A stretch of 64,000 nucleotides of DNA from Branchinecta lynchi (lineage: Eukaryota > Arthropoda > Branchiopoda > Anostraca > Branchinectidae), in assembly GCA_023053575.1 (NCBI GenBank), contig JAKZAP010000017.1, forward strand, positions 3,107,501 to 3,171,500, written 5' to 3'. The notes under the pieces are model-generated. The model was not told the origin of the DNA. It was given only the letters and a program-made list of their open reading frames with translations, and did no database searches. Below are positions 39,701-51,700 of this stretch, in pieces. The position numbers and the translations under genes were made by a program. Every line of letters begins with the position of its first letter. Position 1 is the first letter of the stretch.

Positions 39701-42700
39701 GCTCTTGTTTCGGCTTTGATAGATGCGGAGGAAAGAGGAGAGAGCATAGCTCTCGCTGCGCATGATGTCAGACGGGCCTTCGACTCGCTGATCCATGAGC
39801 AGATTATTTTAGATATGGGCCTAGTTGGTGTTGACCCATGTATGTTAGACCCTCTGTATGATATGTATCAAAATTTGAAAGCTGAGCTTAAGCTACCGGC
39901 AACACTAAGCCAGAGTGTGAATCCCGTGACAAATAACCCGGTGCTTCCCGTCAAAAAAGGTGTAAGGCAGGGCGCATTGACGTCACCTACCGCATTCAAC
40001 AACAGCATCGTCAAACCGCAATCTAAGTCAAATCTGACATATATTCTAAGAGGCATTGACCTATCACTAATAGGTTACGCAGATGACGTTCTTAATCTGA
40101 GCCGCCTCCTTCGCGGTTTAGAGGAGAATTTTGCCCAGTTGCAAGGGGAGTATGTAAAAATAGGTCTTCAGTTTAATGAGGAGAAATCAGAAGTAATGTT
40201 GTTTAATGCTAAGCCAGGGTCCGCTGTTGATGTTAGGCTAGGTGGTGCTAGTGTTCGGCTCGCTGAACACATTGTTTATCTGGGGATTCCTATTGGTCGG
40301 TCTCTGCTTGAAACGCGTCGCCTTTTGCAGAGTCATCTGCAGAAACGGATTTCTTTCGCGTATAGCCGTGTTGTAGCTTATAAGCGAAAGTTTGATCGGC
40401 GGATTCTGGCTCAGCTGTACAATGCAATGGCACTACCCCACTATCTGTACCTAAGTCCTTTTTGGAGGATATTCCAAAAGGAAGATAAGAAAAAGTTGCG
40501 GTCTACATATTACAAATATGCGAAGTACCTCCTACGGCTTCCACCATGGACTAGCAACCGTTTTGTGACAAGTCGGTATGGGATTATCGACCCTGATGAA
40601 GCGATCATAGCTCAGATTGCCAGGTACAACTCTGGTATTGTTGCTCATCCTTGGGCAACCATTTTGAGGCAGTAGTTCTGTCTTTTGTATTTTTGTATTT
40701 AGGTATCCATCTCGTTCTTTGTTTTTCTGTATTAGTGTATTCTCTCGTAGTGTGTTTCTCGTTTTCTTTTTATCTTGTACTCCATCTGTTTTCTTTTGAT
40801 GGGAAATAAATATATACATACATACATACATACATACATTTTCAAACACAACAGACAACATCCGACGTGCAGTCTGTTACACATTGTCTGTTGAAACAAC
40901 GCATCGCTCTGTTCTCGTGTTGTGAAACTTCTGACAGTGCGAAGAGGGCCCTTGCCAAGAGGGGCCGAAATATCGTCAGAATAAAACCCAGTTGACGTAT
41001 CCGTGCACTGCAGGCAACTGCGATTGGCAGTCTGCTTCGGCTGAAGGAATATTTATTTAAAGTATATCAGATGAGTAAAGGTAAACGTACCGTACCTGTA
41101 CAGAATACCCGGCCATGAAATCGTGATAATATCTGACAGCGTTAAACGGCGAAATTGGAATATTTTGCGCCTCGGAAACCTTCAGTCAAAAAGGACATTG
41201 TCCTGGCCGTATAGAAGACTTGCCGATTTGGTAAAACCTGAGTTTTTTGGAAGGTACAAGAGTGAAGATTTTTATAAACCCGCGTAGCATCTTTTCATAT
41301 ATATGATTCCTGGTCAGCTTGGTCTGAAGTAGAAGGCCTACTTGTGTTGTTTTTTTTATTTTTTTCTTACCACTTAACGTCGCCTAATCATTCTAACAAG
41401 AGCAAATCTTTGTTTTGAGGTAAATTTAGACGACCTTTTTTTTATTTATTTAATCATCTTTTTTTATTCTTTCATAGGAAGTTTGTATGTCTGCACGCGT
41501 CGCACAGCAACGTAGCCTACGTTTCTGCAGTCGAAAATACACTTAAAAAAAAACATGTAAAATACAAAAGAGGACACTGGAAAAAACATATCACATGCAT
41601 GCGCCGGCGGTTTCCACAGAAAAACAAACGTCAATTCCAAATAAATTTCAACTTAAAAAAAAACCTTGAAAGATAGAAAGCCAAGATAGCTCATACCAGG
41701 TACTGCCAAGTACGGACCTTTCTGGTCAGAACTCTGAAGTAGGGAACATGTTGCCGTCGGCTCAAGTATGTTTGGCAGTGGATGTGCATGTTGCCGTTTA
41801 TGTTCAGCAACACCTTTGGAGGCAGCGTGAAAAAAAAGGCATATGAAAGAACTGGGATACGCTCTGTTAGTTGATACAGTTTTCATCTTCGTACGAAAAC
41901 TATGTCAGGCACAATGCGAGGGGGAGGCGCATCGCCATCTATCTATCTCTATCTCCTTTGTACCATATTTCAGTGAGAAAATCAACAATAACGAGTGAAC
42001 TCCAAGTGATTTATTTTCTGTATGTAGTAATTGTATAGATTCAAGTATTTTAACACATTAAATGTAATGGTCGACGTATTTAGTGCCATGTCGGCGCTAA
42101 GACTTTGATCAATAAAAATATCCATCTATATATACGCTACAAGGCATGTTGCTTTGAATGTCGCCTAGCTTTGAACGCGCCGAAGACTGAACATCTGTTA
42201 GTCGCTATTACAGTCAAACAAGATGCTTTTGAATGTTTTGTAGCCCATCTACAGTAGAGGTACGCTTATTTGAACACTTCTCTTACTGTTTCACTGCCTA
42301 GCTAATAAAAGGCTCAAACGGAAAGGGACAATTACAAACTTAGTATCAGCTAACACTCAACTGTATCAGCTGTCTCCTGTCATAAACACCCGAGCTGGAA
42401 TTCACTTTTTTGATTTTGTGCTGACTTTTAAAGATGCTTTTTCTTTCACTGGGATATGCCATTTAGTTTGACGACCACCTACTCGGTGAAATAACGCGCC
42501 ACTTTGCAAAAGATGATGAAGACAGAAGGAAATTAAGAGAAGATATTTCAAAATAATAATCACGTATGATAATCTGGACATAAAATAAACATTTTGAGCA
42601 AGTAGGCTATTTTCCACTAAAAGCTGACTCGTATGGATTTCAGTATCTTAAGATCAGATAAGATAAGATTTATTCCGTAAAAGCACAGAGGGACATGAAA

Positions 42701-45700
42701 ACAACATAACAACAGCAAAACGAACCGTAACCTCAACAACACAACTAACTACGAAAAATTTCCCTGTGGAAAATACCGACTTTAAGGAACTTTCCCAAAT
42801 TTCTAACATCTCTAAAACTTCTACAACTCCTGACATTCACCTATTAAATGGAAAATACATTCATCCATTTTCCCTCACATCGGATAAATGTAAGGACCCA
42901 AATATTTTCTTCTTAATCCGGTAGGATTAAGACAACCCGATTAATTTTATTCGGCGAACGTTCACTGTTATGCGACGTTCAAATATACCTGCTAGTAGGG
43001 GTAAAATATGCTTCGATGGGGTGGTTGATCAGTTTCGCCCAAAATCTTTTCGTAATCGTAAACTGGTTTCGAATTTTAACGTTCAGGATACTATCAATAC
43101 ACTCTTTCGATCGCATTCAAATCTATTTACCCTCCACAAACATCCTGCCCTCTCAGCCCATGATATTATTAGCCAATTTTTCCTTCCTGAACCCGTTTGA
43201 TGTGTTTGTCACTGTGTAAAAAATTTAAGTCTACTTAGTGTGTTTTAAACTATATGAAAAGAATGTAGTTATGTTTATTTATACTGTTTCGTTTAGTGTT
43301 TTAATTTGTGTACTTTACTTTGTGTAATTAACTCATACTCCGCTCTTATGCAAAAAGCAGGTCACAAATAAATAAAATAAATAAGTTGCCTCCACAATTA
43401 TTTCCTTGAACTTAACCGAACAGAGAATTATTTTGTTTTGTTTGATGCATTGCGGAAAGTTTTACAATGTCGGGAATATCGCATGAAGACCTAGACAACG
43501 TGGTGGTTTGGTTAGGGGACGTTTAGTCAGTACGGCTGAGGTCTTGGAAGCTCTTGCACGTACTATGCCAAAAGAACTTGGTACGTACAAATTATCACGA
43601 AAACTTGGTACAAGTACCCCAGACCCAGTTGCCCCAGCACTGATTAAACGATAGCTTCTGATACAGAATAACAGAGGTAGAACTCTTCTTCGTTAGTATG
43701 TTTCTCCAACAATTCTGTGTAACCTATATGAATCATTAGATTTCGCTTCTATGTCCATCTGTCACAAAACCAAAATGTATGCTTTATGAATGAACGAATA
43801 GATAAGAATGAATACCAATGGCTCTACAAAATACGAGTAAATAATGAAAGCAATACACTTCAAATATCTCAAGGCGTCCGTCCCCAATTTAGCTAAAACA
43901 CTCTTTCGAAATTGGCATATCACAATTATTTTAACTTTATTTTCGGTGTGAGGGAATCTGATAAAATGCTTATATAAGCTAAACACCATCAAGATACCTT
44001 CCCTTTCTGTTAGACATCTAGCGGCAAAGTTCTAACAGCGGGGCCAGACGGTAAATCTCCATAGATGGCGAGAGTGAAGGAAAACATCCTGATTGGTTCA
44101 GCTGCTTTTTGGGATCCCAAAACGTAAGTGGAGGGATACCTATGACATCGCAAAAGTTGTCCGTCTGTCCGTCCGTCCGTCCGTCTGTAAGCACGATAAC
44201 TCTCGAAGGGAATGAGATATTTTGATGAAACTTGTTGTGAAGATTCGTTGGGTCGTAGACCAGTCAAGTTCGTAGATGGGCTTTGTAGCTCTACATTTAG
44301 GGGTGGGGGAGGGGGTTCAAATTAAGGGGCTAAAATATTTTGAAAAAGCTAATTTGATAGTCGATTATGGGGTAAGAAGACATGCAGAACACGATGGTGA
44401 AAACCATTTTGTCATCGGACAAGTAGTTCGCCCGGAATCCGGCCAAAACCGGAAAGTTTGTTAAAAGTAAAAGTTTTACTTGAAGTTGATTAAATGTTCG
44501 ATTTCGGGGTAGGACGAAATGCTGAGGACGATGGTGAAAACCATTTTCTGGAGGGACAAGTAGTTCGCCCGGAATCCGGCCCAAACCAGAAAGTTTGTTA
44601 AAATTAAAAGTTTTATTTGGAGTTGATTAGATGTTCGATTTAGGGCAAGAATACATGCTGAACACTTATGTGAGAAAATTTTCTACCTGGACATGTAGTT
44701 CCCCCCGAATCCGGCCAAAACCGGAAAGTTGTTAGAAGCTTAAGTTTTATTTCTAGTTGATTAGATATCCGATTTAAGGGTTAGGAAGAGATGCTGAATC
44801 CGTGTTTGACAATCATATTTTACCCAGAATATAGTTCGACCGGAATCCGGCTGGAGTCGGAAAATTTGTTACCAGTTAAATTTTTATTGGAAGTTGATTA
44901 GATGTTCACTATTGGGGAAAGAAGATAGCGTTCGACCGAGACATGGGGACAGCAGTTCTATCTCGTTATGTGTTCTTGGTAATATAGCAGTACAGTATAC
45001 CGAACGTGAATAGTGTTTTGTTCATGGCCCAAGGCTTCATTAAACATCTATCTATCTATAGGCTATAGCTCGTAATTAGTCAAGAAAGCTCCTCAATTTT
45101 TACATTACAAGAAAAAAGTGATCAGCTCTTGTCATCGTCTAGATGCCTTCCTGTCCGCTACCTAATGCGCCTGCTAACCCATCTATTTCAATTTTTTCTT
45201 TGTATATTTATTGTTATGTGTTTATTTCTTTTTTGTTGTTGTTGTCTATACTGTGCAGAAGCCTAATTACTATGCTTCGCATAATAGAATGTAGAATTTC
45301 GAGTGTAGCCTACCTACCAACTAGGTAGTATACTGCGCAAATGCCTAATTACTAGAATTACTAGGCTATAATAAAATGTAGAAATGTAGAATTTCGAGTG
45401 TAGCCAACCAACTAGGTAGTATGCCTGAAGGAGAGGCCCTACAATTCACGGGTGGGGGGTATTCATGTGTTGGTTAAATTTCTATGCTAGCGCTTATGAG
45501 GGCGTCGGGGATCAAGCGTCCGGCAATTTGCCGGACGACAAACCGGTGCTTCAAGTTTCCACGTCAAATTCGTTCTATCCCTGTTCCCGACGAGTGTTAC
45601 ATTCTTTTCTTTCCAATTTTTTAACCCTCTCCCGGCCAAGTTTTCACCAAGAATACGGTCGTATGTACTAATTGGAGATCAGTTGCCAATTATATTTGCC

Positions 45701-48700
45701 TGCAACGCTAAAAGGACCCCGGGGATCGAGATAACTTAGCTTATAAAGCACGGCAAAAAGGTGCTTCGAATTTCCAAGTCAAATTCTTTCTATCCTTACT
45801 CCCCGACGAGTTTTTAAGTTATTTTCGCTCCAATCTTTTAATCTTTTTTCTTGCCAGGTTTCGATCATCAATAAAACTTGACATGTGTAAACAGCAGTCT
45901 ATATTTTCGGTTGGAAGTATCCCGGAAAAACATGTGGACTGGAATTCCACGATTAATTCAACGCTGAAAAGCGAGTGATTGGACCAGGACGCGAAGGCCG
46001 TCAGCCATTGATGTGTGCCAGGACACATCCATACTTTCTATTTGCACACTACTGTACTTATTCAAACATCTGAACAACGATCACTGGCGTCATCGAAAAA
46101 ACATGGGGGGGGGAGCGGGGCAGCGGAGTCTTTCCGGGTCACCAGCTCGGCTTAAAAAGGAGAATGTCTGGCAAGCGACCGTCGTCAGACCCACTTATCG
46201 CAACTACCTGTAAAAATGTTGTCAAATCACTTTGTTTAATGCCGATTTTATGATTTTTCACGGGTAGCTTTGGTTACTCTTCCCCCAAATATAGCGTCAA
46301 TGAGAAAGAGTTCCGAAGCTCCGAAAAAATGCGTAGCATCTTTTCCAATTTATTTCGTGTTTTTGGGGTCCCAAAACGTAAGTGGAAGAATACCTATGAC
46401 ATCGCAATAGTTGTCCGTCTGTCTGTCTGTCTGTGAGCAGGATAACTCTCGAAGGGAATGAGATATTTTGATGAAACTTGGTGTGAGGATTCTTTGAGTC
46501 AAGAGTATGGTCGAGTACGTAGATGAGTTTTGTAGCCCTATATTTAGGGGTAGGGCAGGGGGTTTCACATTTAAGGGGCAACCAAAATATTTTTTTAAAG
46601 CTACTGAGATATATATATATATATACGTGTATTTAAAAGCCAGTGGCCATATACACAACTAGTTGATTTGCTGAATCTGATATGAAAGTTATTTTCTTGC
46701 CGGACAAGTAGTTCACCTGGAATCTGGCGAAGACCGGACACAAAATTGTCGGCCAATTTCCGGCTATAGTAGTCCCTACCCCTTTATTCTCAAACCAGTA
46801 TAGCTCTGCGCGTGGACGACAACATTCATTTGTTTATTCTATGGACGTCGGAGATATCTCGTGTAATCGAAGGTCGAAGGGGTTGATGTATAATGTTCAA
46901 ACGAGGAAATATGCTGTTCAAGCGAGGATTCACAGGTAAAGTACAGGTTAAGTCCTGTCTTTAGAGGCAGAGGGGGGGGGGGTCGAATTTACGGTAAAAA
47001 CATGTATGTTTTACCAGCTAATAAGATATTCATTGAGGGTGTAACGAGTTCCGCTGACTGCATTTCTTAACTTACTTTTCTTGCTGGACAAATGGTTCAT
47101 CACGAGTTAGGCTGAAACTGGAAATTTGGTTGAAGCTCGAAGTTGCTTCTGAAATCGATTAGAGATTCGGTATCGGGGCAATGAGACATGCTGAATCCAT
47201 TTTTGAACTTTATTTAACAGTAAAAATGTTCAAGGAATCTGACGAAGACTGAATGGCGAAGACATGACCCGATTGTTGAATCAAATGTTAGATTTTTGGG
47301 ATCCCATTGAAACCTTTGGTCTTGTTTACAGTCGGGGTTACGACTCATCTCCATTCGGTGACGTTATTTGTTTTTTGCCTTTTAAAAGTCAACAATATTT
47401 GAAAAAAAATCTTACTTAAATCATGACTGTACAGCTATCTCAAGCTTTTAAAATTTAAACTCCTTTCCACCAACTCCGTTTTAAGCTATCCTTTTTTTCC
47501 GACTATTTATGTAATTTCAACCAACAACTCTATTTTCTTTTTACATGACTGTTATACCGTACTTGTAATTCTTATTTTCATATTCTACTTTGTACGGGCT
47601 ATACTTGTCGATATGCCCTCCAGTACGTTACTTTCACACCATTTCAAGATGCTGATCTAACTAATTTAGACTAATATCGTGATGAAGATTTACTTTAAAC
47701 AAACTCTTGCAGCACATATGACGAACTTGAGGGCATCACGTCAGGTACAGGTATATACAAATTTAAACATGAAGAAACGCAACTTTAATAAAAATAAAAT
47801 AAAAAAATCTCAACCCTGAATCTGACTTATGCACTTGTACCTGTATCAGAGTAACATAAAACAAGAGCTAGAAGCTCATATGGCACTTGCAAGCTTGGTT
47901 CAGAGGATGAAAGTAAGAATTTGCCAATTCGACGGTTTCTTCTGACCATTTGTAACCAAAACCCTTGAGATAAGAATGATCATGGACCCTTGGAAATCAC
48001 GAAAATGATTGATTGGTGAAAAGGTTTTTTTTTACACTTGGCTGTATGCGCACTTTAAGGGAGCAAGAAATTCATTTATAAGCAAAACCCTTGAGACAGA
48101 AATAACGAAAGGCTCATGGGGATCATGGAAATGTATATTTTGCTTAGAAGTATATTTTTGTTTAACCTTGCTGTTCACATTAGTACTTTAAGAAATGGTT
48201 GGATTTAGGAAATGACAATTTCTAAGCCAATCTTGTCAAATCTCTTATGTTTCGCCCAAGTTTCATCGTCCATGGAAATGTGAAAGAGCCTTAACTCGCG
48301 ATCACGGAATTCCCCCCCCCCAACTCCCACGCAGTGAGTGCCCGGACCCAACTCGGTTCTGTAAGTGATTTATCTAGAGCATTTGTTTGTTATTCCCACA
48401 AAGTTCCATCTCCAGTCTAAGTGGGTCACGTATTCTCTCCCCCCCCCCTATCCAAACATGAAACAGAACATCAGAGACATGTCCTCTGTTCAATTATCAA
48501 ATTTCGCTGGAATCCGATCACCCGTTCCGAAGTTACGCATGACTCAATAGTTACGTTTTTGCAGATGCCATGGTATCTGTTACCACGGTAACTGGGTCTG
48601 CAATTAGTCGTTTTTGAAGTTATCGCGGTATCTGATATATGGTTGCTCTGCAAAAACGACTATTTTCCAAGTCATCCCCAAAGAAAAACTTATATTCAGT

Positions 48701-51700
48701 CACATCACTAAGTGCCAAACTTCTTTCTCACCAATCTGACAAAATTTGACGAAAGTGAGATGACTTTCCAGATACCACGACCAGTTACCAAGGTCGGACC
48801 GTGGTATCTGAATATCAGATACCACGATAACTGGCCAGATACCACGATAACTGCAAAAACGCCTTTTAACCGTGGTATCAGATACCACGATAACTGCAAA
48901 AAACGCCTTTTAACTGTGCTATCAGATACCACGATAACTGCAAAAACGCCTTTTAACCGTGGTGTCAGATACCACGATAACTGCAAAAACGCCTTTCAAC
49001 CGTGATATCAGATACCAAGATAACTGCAAAAACGCCTTTAAACCGTGGTATCGGATACCACGATAACTGCAAAAACGACTTTAGCCCGTGGTATCAGATA
49101 CCATGGTGTCTGCAAAAACGCAACTAATTTCCCCTTCCCTCCTCTCAACCCATGACGGGCGGATCCAGAAAAATTATTTCCGATTCAGTTTGGTCGTGTT
49201 TCTGACATACCTGCCAAGTTTCGTTGTGAAGATCCTCAAAACCGCCATCACCGGAATTCAGGAAACCCCCCTCCACCCCACCCCAAAGTGTTCGGATCTA
49301 GTCCGATTGTGTAAACGATTTATCTAGAGCAGATAGTTGTTCTTCCGAGCAAATTCCACTCCGATCTCTCCAATCTAACCGTTCCACAGGATTTCCGGTC
49401 TCACCCCCCCCCCACACACACAGACAATTCCCCCACAGCTGTCGAATCCGGTCCAGACCTTAAACGGGACATCAGCGATATGTCTTCTATTCAGTTATTA
49501 AGTTTCATTCGAATCCGAACAACACTTCAAAAGTTGCGCACGACTCAATTTTCTGAATTCCCGCTCCCTCCACCCCCAGATGGTCGGATCGAGACACTGA
49601 TTATTTCCAAGTTAGTTTGGCTTGGTCCCTGATACGCCTGCCAAATTTGATCGTCCTAGCACATCTGGAAGTACCCTGATTCGTGATCACCGGACCGACC
49701 CACTGACAGGCAGACAGAGCAACCGACGGAAAAGTAATCGGTATATGGAACTTGGCCGGAAGGCGAAGTGCCATAAAAACTAGCTTGACAGAGTTTAATT
49801 AGAAACAACCTTCCCCGCCCTACATCCGGTAACCGATCCAAGAACCTACTTTTCCGTGTGGAACTAGCATTTTTTTTCAGCGTGGATTCCTTCTGGAATT
49901 CCAATGCACATTTTTACGGGAGACTCCCAACAAAAATACAGACAGCTGTTATTGATGATGAAAACTGATGATGAAAAAACACCACCTGTTTCTTCATGTT
50001 CAAATTTGTATATACCTGTACCTGACGAGACACACTCAAGTTCAGCATTTGTGCTGCAAGAGTAAATCATCATTACGATATTAGCCTAAACTATTTAAGA
50101 TCGGCATCTTTAAATGGTGTTGCATGAAAAGAACACCAGCTGTATTCAAATGTAGGGTTAAGAGGTTTTTTTTTAATTAAAGTGCAGTTTCTTCACGTTT
50201 AAGTTTGGGTGACCAGATTGTCCTATCTCGGCTCTTTTCAGTTAAACTTTAAGCGGAAATACACGTTTTTCCTTCGACCTAGACAGTCATTCACTGTGGG
50301 ACCAAATTATCCTAATTTCAATTCGCATCAACTTGAAGACAGGAAATTCGGCTAACAAGGATATATTCCTCTTTTCTCAAGCAATCAATGGACCTCATTC
50401 AACCTGCTGAGTAGTTTCGAGGAGAAAACCGATATTTCTCGTGCAGGATCAATCCTCCACCTAAGAGTTATCCTCCAAGTGATTAAAGAGGGAGAATGTT
50501 GCGGCAATTGAAAAACTGTCCAGCAGGAGAGATATCTTCACTGTAGTATCTTCACAAGAAGTACGATTCGTTCTAGCCACGTGGCAAGCCATTCAGGTAC
50601 GGTGGTCGAGAATACTTTTCCCGACTCAATTCGAGAAGCAGAAAGTGTACCGCAATTTAAAAATCTAGTCATTCAGTCCAACTATCCAAGTCAAAAGCTT
50701 GCAATGGTACTATGCTCGTGTTCCACCCTAATTACCACTAATTTTGGCTACAAATCTATTCAGTATAATGATCGGAATTCGGTATAATTGACAGTATTCG
50801 GTAGCTATCACGAACTCGGGGAGACAATTTACTGAAATTGTTTTGGTAATTTTTCGATGCCAGAACTATTCGGTATTTGTATGAAGATTCAGTAGTTACA
50901 TCGAACCCGGAATAAGCTATTGGTCCAAATTATTCGGTATCACGATTGGGATTCGGTAATTTATTCGGTATAGTTTTAAGCTGGTTCGGTAGCTATCACG
51001 AACCTCGAAACTCGGAAAACGTCGAGTGAACCACTGGTCGTAGACAAAAGGACCGATCTATGATTTCATCGATAGTCCTTACTTTTATTTTGGATCCCAA
51101 AAAGAAAATCTAATCATAAATGTTTCGAAAATTCCGCCTGCAGCGCTTTTCGTAATATTCTCTGTTTTTTGGAAGGGCTCGTCATTTGACTGGGGTATTA
51201 AGCCAGTTTTAGGATTGGGATTTCGAAACATTAAACGCTAGAATCTGGATGGAAATATGGCAGGAAAAAGCTAACTTGAAAAAAAGTCTCACTTTATGTG
51301 ATCGTGGGCAGGGACTAGACTACAGTAGCCGGTGCTGCCGAAACGTCGCTCCGTCCGGCTTCTGGAGCTTCTTAAGAGTCTCAGTATTCAATCCACGGTA
51401 AATGATAGAATTTGTAAGAGAAGCATTTAAATTTTGCATGCGGTGCTCGATTCAATTTTCTCTTGGGTATAATAGACAGAAGTGCGACGCCCCTGGCTGT
51501 AGCTGTACTATGGTGGTTCTCCAAAAAATCGTAGCGAATCTGTAGCTTCGTGGCGCTACTTTTACAGTTAAGCAGGGGTCAATTTTGTCGTCTTCTACAT
51601 TTCCTGTTTTGTCTTCTAATGGGTAAGACATTTACTAGGATTCAACAACTTTACTAAAACAAGACCAAAGGTTTCGATGGGATCCCAAAAATCTAATACT

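Larger units (their letters stand above)
38565..40939. mobile_element. TE-D MITE copy 3, split by two insertions
   Basis: Left arm 38565-38702 (CACTCTCAGAAGTTTC), middle about 39566-39686 ('ggcgatttttcgtctcttcc', as at 33585), right arm 40844-40939 (ending ACTTCTGACAGTG). A TE-A element and a LINE lie between. The three pieces together rebuild the order of the intact copy at 33367. Confidence 0.85.
47860..49778 (-). mobile_element. TE-B inverted copy, split by TE-C
   Basis: Left end 'acaagagctagaagctcata' (compare 22957-22990). Right end has an imperfect hairpin ('aacttggccggaaggcgaagt') next to 'gccataaaaac', with a GACAGGCAGACAGAG block. The body has C runs where the plus copy has G runs. 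TE-C lies at 48549-49125. Confidence 0.75.

Noticed and set aside
39440..40675. 411-codon open frame as a single gene
   Set aside because: The first 80 or so codons derive from TE-A and TE-D. Only the part from about 39687 is LINE reverse transcriptase.
48841..49105. CRISPR-like regular array of 43-bp repeats
   Set aside because: There are no unique spacers: units are directly adjoining, lie inside an animal MITE, and match its terminal palindromes.
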